A DNA stretch of 64,000 nt from Alphaproteobacteria bacterium (GTDB lineage: Bacteria; Pseudomonadota; Alphaproteobacteria; Sphingomonadales; Emcibacteraceae): NCBI GenBank assembly GCA_002401455.1, contig NVTE01000004.1:85122-149121 (forward strand), read 5' to 3'. Shown in pieces: positions 39,093-48,977 of the stretch. The notes under the pieces were generated by a model. It did no database searches. It saw only the letters and a list, made by a program, of their open reading frames with translations, and was not told where the DNA came from. Position 1 is the stretch's first letter, and each line of letters opens with the position of its first letter. Made by a program: the position numbers and the translations under genes.

Positions 39093-39365
39093 ATGGCTAA
39101 TACGTTACAGGCTAAAAAAAGAATTCGCGCTAATGCTCGGCGCGCAGAAGTAAACAAATCCCGCAAAAGCCGGATTCGGACATTTGTCAAAAATGTTGAA
39201 ATAGCTCTGGAAAGCGGTAACGCTGAAGAAGCCCGTGTCGCTTTGAAGGCAGCCCAGCCCGAAATGATGCGCGGTGTGACCAAAGGCGTGATGCATAAGA
39301 AAACCGCATCTCGTAAAGTTTCTCGTCTGGCGAAACGGGTTAAGGCGCTTGCGGCGACTGCCTAA
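39093..39365 (+). CDS. rpsT: 30S ribosomal protein S20
   Basis: 90 residues, very basic. [20 protein letters not shown], then the central [12 protein letters not shown] and C-terminal [20 protein letters not shown] match S20, which binds the 5' domain of 16S rRNA. Followed by a clean intrinsic terminator. Confidence 0.97.
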   Translation: MANTLQAKKRIRANARRAEVNKSRKSRIRTFVKNVEIALESGNAEEARVALKAAQPEMMRGVTKGVMHKKTASRKVSRLAKRVKALAATA

Positions 39366-39418
39366 TCGTCGAGTCGCCTGAACAAATCCGGCGAGTCCCC
39401 CGATAAAATAATTTTGAG

Positions 39419-39449
39419 AAAGCTGAATCCTCACCGGTTCGGCTTTTTT
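39419..39449 (+). terminator. Intrinsic terminator after rpsT
   Basis: AAAGCTGAA (39419-39427) pairs with TTCGGCTTT (39438-39446), one G:U, 10-nt loop, T run to 39449. Confidence 0.85.
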
Positions 39450-39882
39450 ATTATCCGGAATTACCTTTGGTCGACAAGATTCAGGTTCTCGTTCGACGTG
39501 TGCTTATGTGGCAATATTACAACATACCAGATGTAGTATGAACCCGACCAGTCAAGCCATATACTGTCCATAAATTGTGATTTTTTTCCGATGAATCGGT
39601 TGCCAGAATTTAACATGGGTAGTAGGCTGTCTTCGTCCATGAGGGGATGAACCGATAATAAAACGAGTGAGAAGTTTCAGGCTGTCTATTCTTTGAGCCT
39701 GAGTGTCTCCTTCTTTGTGTTCGGGCCGTTTCCGGGATGCGATATTTTCGATAATTTAAATTGAAATCTGTGATGTGGTGATTGCGGGCAAGAGAATTTT
39801 GCTGTGTAACCAAAGACGTTATATCAGACCAAAAAATTATCATCCAAGAACCAGCAAAGAAGAAAAACAGGAAAAGAAAAAT
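39450..39882. other. 433-bp region between the rpsT terminator and the rhodanese gene
   Basis: No convincing coding frame or DnaA box cluster was found. One 7-bp dyad (TCAGGCT at 39677-39683 with AGCCTGA at 39696-39702) is present without a U-tract. The rest looks like promoter or leader sequence for the rhodanese gene. Confidence 0.4.
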
Positions 39883-40299
39883 ATGAGTTATACGGGTGAT
39901 GTGACGGTCGAGGACGTCTGGAAAGCACTTTCGCAAGATGAGAAAGCGCTTCTGGTTGATGTGCGTACCCAGGCGGAGTGGGCTTTTGTTGGCACCTGTG
40001 ACCTGTCCGGCATCGACAAGGCTCCCCTGTTGGTCAGTTGGCAGAATTTTCCTCATATGGATATCAATAGTGCTTTTGCCGATGCGATTGTCGACCAGGG
40101 TATTTCCAAGGACAGCCCGCTTTATTTCCTGTGTCGGTCCGGGGTGCGGTCCAAGGCGGCCGCCTCGGCAATGATCGCGGCGGGTTATGAAAATTGTTAC
40201 AATATTCTGGAGGGATTTGAAGGGAATCCGGACGCGTCGGGGCATCGGGGAACCTGTGGCGGCTGGAAAGCCTCTGGTCTGCCCTGGACGCAGAACTAA
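39883..40299 (+). CDS. Rhodanese-like domain protein
   Basis: 138 residues from the ATG after CAGGAAAAG; longer starts are unsupported. LLVDVRTQAEWAFVG opens the rhodanese fold and the active-site loop is CRSGVRS (Cys near 85), followed by GGWKASGLPW. It may transfer sulfane sulfur or act as a protein phosphatase-like binder. Located just before dnaA as in several alphaproteobacteria. Confidence 0.88.
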   Translation: MSYTGDVTVEDVWKALSQDEKALLVDVRTQAEWAFVGTCDLSGIDKAPLLVSWQNFPHMDINSAFADAIVDQGISKDSPLYFLCRSGVRSKAAASAMIAAGYENCYNILEGFEGNPDASGHRGTCGGWKASGLPWTQN

Positions 40300-40354
40300 G
40301 CGGGTACAAGGATAAAGCACGGGGGTTAAGCGGCTAAATATTTATATTTAGGGG

Positions 40355-41854
40355 ATGATAAAGATAATGACTATGGTGACAGCGTCACAGGAAGAGGCAA
40401 TGGGAACGGGAATGGAAGCGGAGTGGTCAAGAGTTTTGGACCGACTGAGGTCGGAATTTGACGGCAGCGTTTTCAATAGTTGGTTCAAGCCATTGGCTTT
40501 GGTGAATATTGAGGATGGTTGCGCGGTCATCGCGGCGCCAACGCGATTTATGCGCACCTGGCTGGAATCCAATTATGCCGATCGTATCAGAAGCGCCTGG
40601 AAGTCTGAAAACCCCTCTGTCTCTGACATCAGTTTTATTGTCCTGTCCGGTTTCTCTACCGCTAATCAGAATTCTGGATCGGAAGTCCTGACGGAGGGTG
40701 GCGGGGCTTCATTGGCCGGCCCGGGCGGAAAGGCGCATCATCCAGCCACGAAAAATCAACCTCAAGCCCAGAAACGGGCCATTGAGGTCAGATCCGGACC
40801 AGAAAATACCAGTAAAAGCACGAGTGAATTTGGCGCGCCGCTGGACCCGCGCTTCACCTTTGACAGCTTTGTGGTGGGCAAGTCCAATGAACTGGCCTAT
40901 GCCGCAGCCCGCCGGGTGGCGGAAAACAAGGAAGTGCATTTTAACCCGCTGTTCCTCCATAGTGGGGTGGGGCTTGGCAAGACTCACCTGATGCACGCCA
41001 TTGCCTGCGCTCATCTGGAAAAATTTCCGGAACGCCGGGTGGTGTATCTGTCCGCTGAACAATTCATGTATCAGTTCATCACTTCCATTCGTTATAAGGA
41101 CACCATGTCCTTCAAGCAGAAGTTCCGGTCAGTGGACCTGTTGATGATTGATGACTTGCAGTTCATTGCCAATAAACAATCAACTCAGGAAGAATTTTTC
41201 CATACTTTCAATGCCCTGATTGACCATTCCCGACAGGTGATTATCTCTGCTGATCGATCCCCGACGGATATGGAAGGTATTGAGGAGCGCATCCGGTCCC
41301 GTCTGGGCTGGGGCCTAGTGGCAGATATTTACCCCACTGATTATGAGCTGCGTTTGGGCATTCTTCAGCAGAAAGCCAACAAGGTGCCCGAAGTGGATAT
41401 CAGCCTGGCAGTGCTGGAATTTCTTGCTCGGCGGGTTACCTCCAATGTGCGCGAACTGGAAGGGGCCCTTAACCGGATGATCGCCCATGCGACCCTCATT
41501 GGCCGCCCGATCACCCTGGAGATGACCCAGGAGGTCCTCAAGGACCTACTGCGGGCTAATGTGCGTCGGGTCAGCATTGATGAAATTCAGCGCCGAGTGG
41601 CGGATTATTTTAATATCCGCCTGTCTGACCTCTTGTCGTCTCGCCGGGCCCGTCAGGTGGCGCGGCCCCGTCAGGTGGCCATGTATCTGGCCAAGAAATT
41701 GACGGCAAAATCCCTGCCGGTCATTGGCCGGGAATTTGGCGGGCGGGATCACACCACCGTCATGCACGCGGTTAAAAGAATTGATGAACTGCGGCTGTCG
41801 GACAGTGGTCTGGAAGAAGATATTCAGCATCTGGAACGGATTTTCGGCACCTGA
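40355..41854 (+). CDS. dnaA: Chromosomal replication initiator protein DnaA
   Basis: 499 residues. Domain I has VLDRLRSEFDGSVFNSWF; the AAA+ core has Walker A GVGLGKTHLMHAIA, Walker B LMIDDLQF and the sensor region. Domain IV has the DNA-binding signature GREFGGRDHTTVMHAVKRI. An ATG at 40367 is an alternative because AGGGG at 40350-40354 is closer to its usual spacing. It precedes dnaN-recF-gyrB, the classic order. Confidence 0.97.
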   Translation: MIKIMTMVTASQEEAMGTGMEAEWSRVLDRLRSEFDGSVFNSWFKPLALVNIEDGCAVIAAPTRFMRTWLESNYADRIRSAWKSENPSVSDISFIVLSGFSTANQNSGSEVLTEGGGASLAGPGGKAHHPATKNQPQAQKRAIEVRSGPENTSKSTSEFGAPLDPRFTFDSFVVGKSNELAYAAARRVAENKEVHFNPLFLHSGVGLGKTHLMHAIACAHLEKFPERRVVYLSAEQFMYQFITSIRYKDTMSFKQKFRSVDLLMIDDLQFIANKQSTQEEFFHTFNALIDHSRQVIISADRSPTDMEGIEERIRSRLGWGLVADIYPTDYELRLGILQQKANKVPEVDISLAVLEFLARRVTSNVRELEGALNRMIAHATLIGRPITLEMTQEVLKDLLRANVRRVSIDEIQRRVADYFNIRLSDLLSSRRARQVARPRQVAMYLAKKLTAKSLPVIGREFGGRDHTTVMHAVKRIDELRLSDSGLEEDIQHLERIFGT

Positions 41855-41916
41855 GACGGGGCAATTTCCGGTCGCCTTATTTCTGCGGGATGCTGTGTTG
41901 CCGACACTTCTTCGGT

Positions 41917-41938
41917 ACTTGATCGACACTTGATCGAC
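41917..41938 (+). repeat. Tandem 11-bp direct repeat after dnaA
   Basis: ACTTGATCGAC occurs twice in succession without a gap. Both copies contain GATCGA. Its short length makes replication slippage or a protein-binding pair equally plausible. Confidence 0.5.
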
Positions 41939-42007
41939 TCGGGGCGAATCACCTAAAAAAACCTTTGAACCAGCCAGTCAATATGCTAGTCTCTACCCTA
42001 GGATTTG

Positions 42008-42028
42008 GCCCCATTATCGTGGGGCTTT
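42008..42028 (+). terminator. Possible terminator downstream of dnaA
   Basis: GCCCCA (42008-42013) pairs with TGGGGC (42020-42025) and is followed by TTTGC. The U-tract is only three T, so it is a weak call. Confidence 0.4.
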
Positions 42029-42195
42029 GCTGCCTTGATGTTAGCCCTTGTTCGGGCTGGGATTTTAGCCCGGATTCTACCCCGGAGTCTATTCAGATTT
42101 TTGCCGGGGTTCCAGAAGGGGAAAAGGGTCATTCGGGCCTGAAAGTAAGTAATAAAAACAATAGTTAAACATGTAGATGAGAAGCGCGAAAAAAT

Positions 42196-43317
42196 ATGAA
42201 ACTTAATATTGAACGAAGTGCGTTATTAAAATCACTGGGCCACATCCAGAGTGTGGTGGAAAAGCGTAATACGATCCCTATTTTATCCAATGTTTTACTG
42301 GAATGTGACGGCAGTCAGCTGAATATGGCGGCCACAGACCTTGATTTGGCCATTTCAGAGGCGGTTACAGCGGAAATTGGTGTGCCAGGTGGCATTACAG
42401 CCCCGGCCCATACCCTCTATGATATCGTCCGGAAATTACCCGATGGGGCCCAGGTTGAACTGTCCTATGACGGGGATAGCGAGCGGTTGATGATCAGCTC
42501 CGGCCGGTCCCGCTTTACCCTATCCTGCCTACCCCGGGAAGATTTCCCGGTCATGTCCGAAGGCGACCTGCCCCATGTCTTTGATGTACCGGCCGAAAAT
42601 CTGAAACGGCTGATTGATAAAACGCGTTTTGCGGTATCGACCGAAGAAACCCGCTATTACCTCAATGGTATTTATCTGCATGTGGCTAATGATGATGCCG
42701 GTAAGGCCGTCCTGCGCGGCGTGGCGACCGATGGTCACCGTCTGGCCCGCTTTGATATGGAGCGGCCCGAGGGGCTGGAAGATATGCCCGGCGTGATCGT
42801 TCCCCGCAAGGCGGTGGGCGAATTGCGCAAATTGGTCGATGAATTTGACGGTGATATCAAGGTCTCCCTGTCGGAAACCAAGATCCGCTTTACCTTTGCC
42901 GATATTGTTCTGACGTCGAAATTGATTGACGGAACCTTCCCGGACTATAGCCGGGTGATCCCAGAGGGTAATGACAAGATTATGGAAATCGACAGCCGGC
43001 AGTTTGCCGAAGCTGTTGACCGGGTGTCGACCATTTCCACGGAAAAAACCCGCTCCATCAAATTGTCCATGAGCGAAGGTAATCTGAAGCTTTCCGTTAA
43101 TAGCCCCGAACATGGTACAGCCAAGGAAGAATTGGTCGCCTCCTATCGGGCGGATGACATGGAGATCGGCTTTAACTCCCGCTATTTGCTGGACATTCTG
43201 AGCCAAATTGAAGGCGACCTTGTCCAGGTAGTGCTGGCGGATTCCACAGCACCGACCATCCTGCGGGATTTGACCGATGAGGGTGCGCTTTATGTTCTGA
43301 TGCCCATGCGTGTTTAA
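42196..43317 (+). CDS. dnaN: DNA polymerase III beta sliding clamp
   Basis: 373 residues. It forms the dimeric ring that tethers polymerase III and many repair factors. The ring subunit opening NIERSALLKSLGHIQSVVE and later RGVATDGHRLARFDMERP are typical. It ends with the YVLMPMRV of the protein-binding cleft. Good GAGAAG sits upstream. Confidence 0.97.
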   Translation: MKLNIERSALLKSLGHIQSVVEKRNTIPILSNVLLECDGSQLNMAATDLDLAISEAVTAEIGVPGGITAPAHTLYDIVRKLPDGAQVELSYDGDSERLMISSGRSRFTLSCLPREDFPVMSEGDLPHVFDVPAENLKRLIDKTRFAVSTEETRYYLNGIYLHVANDDAGKAVLRGVATDGHRLARFDMERPEGLEDMPGVIVPRKAVGELRKLVDEFDGDIKVSLSETKIRFTFADIVLTSKLIDGTFPDYSRVIPEGNDKIMEIDSRQFAEAVDRVSTISTEKTRSIKLSMSEGNLKLSVNSPEHGTAKEELVASYRADDMEIGFNSRYLLDILSQIEGDLVQVVLADSTAPTILRDLTDEGALYVLMPMRV

Positions 43318-43461
43318 GGGCGGGGAATGATGAAAAGTGTGATTGCAAAGTAAGGACCGGCTCTGGCACAGCTTAAAAAAATACCGTCAGCTAATCTGGA
43401 GAAGGGTCATCTGGCGTCCGTATCGATTCTGGATCCCAAGTTAGACCGGCGGCCATTTCGG

Positions 43462-44652
43462 GTGCCTGACCTTTATGTCGGGCGTCTGCATCTGACTAAT
43501 TTCAGGTCCTATGAGCGGGTGACAGTAGTGCCGGAGGCCCGGTCGGTGGTTTTGACCGGACCAAATGGCGCGGGTAAGACTAATATTCTCGAAGCTCTGT
43601 CGTTTTTATCCACGGGCCGAGGTCTGCGCAGCTGCAAGCTGTCGGAGGTGAGCCGTCTTGGGGATAATTCCGCCAATAATCTTAATGATAATAGGGGGGC
43701 TTGGGCGGTAGCCGCCCGGCTGGAAACCCCCGACGGTAGCCGTGATCTGGGCACCGGCCTGATGGGCAGTTCGGAGTCTGAGAGCGGGGAGAGAGAGTTT
43801 AGCCAGCGAGAAAAACGCGTGGTGCGTATCGATGGTGAAAGTGGTTCCAGCCCAACTGCTTTTGATGATATTCTGCAGGTGGCGTGGCTGACCCCGCAGA
43901 TGGACCGGCTGTTCATTGAGGCCCCCTCGGGCCGGCGGCGGTTTCTGGACCGGATTGTCGCCAATTTTCACTCCAGCCACATGCGGGAGGTTAATGCCTA
44001 CGAGCGGGTAATGCGCGAGCGAAACCGGCTGTTGATTGAAGGTCATGGCCCGTCATCTTGGGATGGTTCCTGGCTGGATGCGCTGGAAAGCCGCATGGCA
44101 GAACATGGGGTCGCGGTGGCGGCGGCCCGGCTGGATGCCCTGGAGCGGTTAACGGTGGCGATTGCTGAGACGACGTCCTGCTTTCCCCGGGCCCATCTGG
44201 CGGTTGAAGGGTTATTGGAGCAGGGGCTGGGGTCCGGACCGGCCCTGGCGGTGGAAGATGATTTTCGCCGGATTTTAAACGACAACCGGCTACAGGATAG
44301 CCGAAGCGGCCGGGCCAGTGTCGGGCCGCACAAGGCGGATCTGTTGGTGACCCATCAGGACAAGGCCATGCCGGCGGCACTCTGTTCCACCGGCGAACAG
44401 AAGGCCCTGCTGATCGGTATCACGCTGGCCAGTGCGCGGATCACCGCCACGGCCTTTGGCGCGGCGCCGATTTTGCTGCTTGACGAAGTGGTGGCGCATC
44501 TGGACAAGACCCGGCGCTCGTCCCTGTTTGATGAGCTGGCGGCCCTGGGTTCCCAGGTCTGGATGACGGGCACGGACCGGATATTATTTGACGATCTCGG
44601 GGCCCGCGTGGGTTATTTCCGGGTAGAACACAACAGAGTAACTGAAGAATAA
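43462..44652 (+). CDS. recF: DNA replication and repair protein RecF
   Basis: 396 residues from GTG; no in-frame ATG, GTG or TTG precedes it before a stop. Walker A is LTGPNGAGKTNILEALSFLS, ABC signature CSTGEQKALLIGITLA, and Walker B APILLLDEVVAHLD. RecF loads RecA at gaps. An insertion of about 40 residues near 75-115, rich in Ser/Glu (SESESGEREFSQ), is longer than in E. coli RecF. 47 nt separate it from gyrB. Confidence 0.95.
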   Translation: MPDLYVGRLHLTNFRSYERVTVVPEARSVVLTGPNGAGKTNILEALSFLSTGRGLRSCKLSEVSRLGDNSANNLNDNRGAWAVAARLETPDGSRDLGTGLMGSSESESGEREFSQREKRVVRIDGESGSSPTAFDDILQVAWLTPQMDRLFIEAPSGRRRFLDRIVANFHSSHMREVNAYERVMRERNRLLIEGHGPSSWDGSWLDALESRMAEHGVAVAAARLDALERLTVAIAETTSCFPRAHLAVEGLLEQGLGSGPALAVEDDFRRILNDNRLQDSRSGRASVGPHKADLLVTHQDKAMPAALCSTGEQKALLIGITLASARITATAFGAAPILLLDEVVAHLDKTRRSSLFDELAALGSQVWMTGTDRILFDDLGARVGYFRVEHNRVTEE

Positions 44653-44666
44653 TTTAGGCCGGATAA

Positions 44667-47144
<2,478 letters not shown>

Positions 47145-47163
47145 TATAAAAAGGGATTTGGGG

Positions 47164-47688
47164 ATGCACGGACTTAAACATATCGTGTTGTTATTTCTGG
47201 TCGGGATGGGGATGGGAACATCCCCAACCGGGGCGGCAGATAGGGAAATTCTGGTTGGTGAAATAACTCCCCAGGACCTGCGTGAAGTGCCTTATGGCGG
47301 TTGGTATAGGGAGCATTACGAGGACTATGAGGTCCAGACGGCCCCTGTTTCTGAGCTGCCGGCATTGCTGGAAGGCGTTGATGTTATTATCGTCATGGGC
47401 ACCTGGTGCCCCGACAGTCAACGGCAGGTGCCGCCTTTTTACAAGATCTTAACCGCGGCCGGGGTCGCTATGTCGCGGGTCGATTTGTGGGCGGTGGATA
47501 TGGATTTTGCTGCACCGGACCTGGATGTGGCGGCTCTCGGTATCACCAATACCCCGACTTTTATCTTCAGCCGCAATGGCAAGGAATTAAACCGTATCGT
47601 CGAAAGCCCGGTGGAAAGTCTGGAGCAGGACATGCTGGCGATTCTGAAAGGCGCGGCTTATCGTCACGCCAAACTGGCGGCGGATTAA
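47164..47688 (+). CDS. Exported thioredoxin-like protein with WCPDS motif
   Basis: 174 residues from ATG (AAGGGA at 47151-47156). Signal peptide LKHIVLLFLVGMGMG precedes a thioredoxin fold: MGTWCPDSQRQVPPF with one Cys rather than CxxC, and ITNTPTFIFSRNGKEL containing the cis-Pro strand. Single-Cys thioredoxin-like proteins may be peroxidase- or metal-related. The stop shares a TTAA with the convergent deformylase-like gene. Confidence 0.85.
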   Translation: MHGLKHIVLLFLVGMGMGTSPTGAADREILVGEITPQDLREVPYGGWYREHYEDYEVQTAPVSELPALLEGVDVIIVMGTWCPDSQRQVPPFYKILTAAGVAMSRVDLWAVDMDFAAPDLDVAALGITNTPTFIFSRNGKELNRIVESPVESLEQDMLAILKGAAYRHAKLAAD

Positions 47689-48200
47689 CCGAGGCCGTTC
47701 AGTTTCTGATACTTGCGGGTTTTCCTGAGCAGCATCTTGCGTTTTACCGGTGACAGGTGGTCGAGAAAAATCCGGCCGTCAAGATAATCAATCTCATGCT
47801 GGAGCACGGTGGCGAGATAATCCACCGCCGTTAGGCTCTGCACCCGTCCCTCACCATCCTGATAGCTCAGGCTGATCCGGCGTGGCCGGGTAATTTTGGC
47901 GCTGATGCCAGGAAAACAGATTGAGGCTTCCTCATGGCTTTGCATGTCATCTGAGCTGTCCGTGATGTGGGGATTAAGGAAGACCTGGGGGCTGCGCTCG
48001 TCCCCGTCCTGAAGGTCAATAACCACGATTCGTTGCAGAACCCCAACCATATTCGCCCCGATTCCGACCGCCTTTTCTGTGTATAGGGTCTCGATCATAT
48101 CCTCAACTAAAGTCCGCAAATCACCATCAAAGATGGTCACTGGCTCAGCGGTCTTCGAAAAGATTGGGTCTGGGCCATAGGTCAGGGAGAGAGAGGGCAT
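47685..48200 (-). CDS. Peptide-deformylase-like protein with altered metal ligands
   Basis: 171 residues with the deformylase fold. Motif 1 is GIGANMVG (46-53) in place of GxGLAAxQ; motif 2 EASICF (91-96) replaces EGCLS, so the metal-binding Cys appears as Ser93; motif 3 HEIDY (135-139) replaces HExxH, so the second His is Tyr139. Two of three metal ligands are thus changed while the catalytic Glu136 remains. It is likely inactive as a classical deformylase; a working def is expected elsewhere. The frame is intact, so it is not an obvious pseudogene. Confidence 0.85.
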   Translation of the reverse strand: MPSLSLTYGPDPIFSKTAEPVTIFDGDLRTLVEDMIETLYTEKAVGIGANMVGVLQRIVVIDLQDGDERSPQVFLNPHITDSSDDMQSHEEASICFPGISAKITRPRRISLSYQDGEGRVQSLTAVDYLATVLQHEIDYLDGRIFLDHLSPVKRKMLLRKTRKYQKLNGLG

Positions 48201-48220
48201 GTACAGATCCTGATAAAAGT

Positions 48221-48249
48221 AAAGTCCGCTACGTACTATAGCGGACTTT
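48221..48249 (-). terminator. Intrinsic terminator after the VOC gene
   Basis: AAAGTCCGCTA (48221-48231) and TAGCGGACTTT (48239-48249) form a perfect 11-bp stem with a 7-nt loop. On the minus strand it continues ACTTTTATCA, ending the VOC-protein transcript before the deformylase-like gene. Confidence 0.8.
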
Positions 48250-48286
48250 ATAATTTTGACAGCGATAAATGGTCAGCTCCAGAAGC

Positions 48287-48835
48287 TTACGTGTCTTTAT
48301 CTTTGCTGAACTCTTCTTCATGGAGCCAGGCGGCATGCTTCTGGGTTTTTTTGCTCTTGGTCCAGTCGATCAGCATCTGAGGTGCGATGTCGTGGAGCTT
48401 TTTCATTTCTTCCTCGGTCGCGGTGTCATAGGCCAGTTCCAGGCGGTGACCATCGGGGTCGCGGAAATAGATCGACTGGAAGATATGGTGGTTGGTGGGG
48501 CCGACAACTTCATGGCCGTCCGCTTCCAGCTTGGCCTTAACTTTGAGAGCGACCTCTTCGTTTTCCACTTTGAAGGCAATATGCTGAACCCAGTCCGGCG
48601 TGTTCGGGTCCCAGCCCATATCGGGTGAATTGGGAATTTCAAAGAATGCCAGAACATTGCCAGCCCCGGCATCGAGGAATAGATGCATATAGGGATCAGG
48701 TTCACCGGTGGAGGGCACTTTGTCTTCGGAAATCGCCAGGACAAAATCCATATCGAGATATTTCTGGTAAAACTCAACGGTTGTTTTGGCATCCATACAG
48801 CGATAGGCCACATGGTGAATTCTCTGTAAAGTCAT
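48287..48835 (-). CDS. VOC superfamily (glyoxalase/bleomycin resistance/dioxygenase) protein
   Basis: 182 residues. The N-terminal RIHHVAYRCMDAKTTVEFYQ and C-terminal YFRDPDGHRLELAY are the paired betaalphabeta modules, with His and Glu metal ligands. VQHIAFKVENEEVALKVK is the second module. A C-terminal extension of about 45 charged residues is unusual. The reaction cannot be inferred. It is monocistronic with its own terminator. Confidence 0.85.
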   Translation of the reverse strand: MTLQRIHHVAYRCMDAKTTVEFYQKYLDMDFVLAISEDKVPSTGEPDPYMHLFLDAGAGNVLAFFEIPNSPDMGWDPNTPDWVQHIAFKVENEEVALKVKAKLEADGHEVVGPTNHHIFQSIYFRDPDGHRLELAYDTATEEEMKKLHDIAPQMLIDWTKSKKTQKHAAWLHEEEFSKDKDT

Positions 48836-48977
48836 GGTCAGGCTCCTTAGTCCATGGGGTTGTTTAAGCTATGAAAGGATAATAGTTACAAATGAAACTA
48901 ATGTCAAGCCTGAAGTTGAGGTTGTCTTCTGGTGGCGGGTCTTTTATGAAAGTGGAGAAGAGGGTTGAGGAACAGAT

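Larger units (their letters stand above)
41855..42195. other. 341-bp dnaA-dnaN intergenic region
   Basis: It contains a tandem 11-bp repeat (41917-41938), a terminator-like hairpin near 42008-42025, and two nearby AGCCC/GGGCT dyads. A 67-codon frame at 41965-42168 has no ribosome-binding site and is not called. The region probably ends dnaA transcription and starts dnaN. Confidence 0.4.

Noticed and set aside
39610..40320. 236-codon minus-strand frame over the rhodanese gene
   Set aside because: The plus strand carries a clear rhodanese with an active-site loop; the minus frame has no start signal.
41965..42168. 67-codon frame between dnaA and dnaN
   Set aside because: No ribosome-binding site, Ser/Gly/Pro-rich, coincides with hairpins; not a credible gene.
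39366..42195. Chromosomal origin next to dnaA
   Set aside because: No cluster of TTATNCACA DnaA boxes or AT-rich unwinding element was seen in the intergenic parts. In many alphaproteobacteria oriC is not at dnaA.
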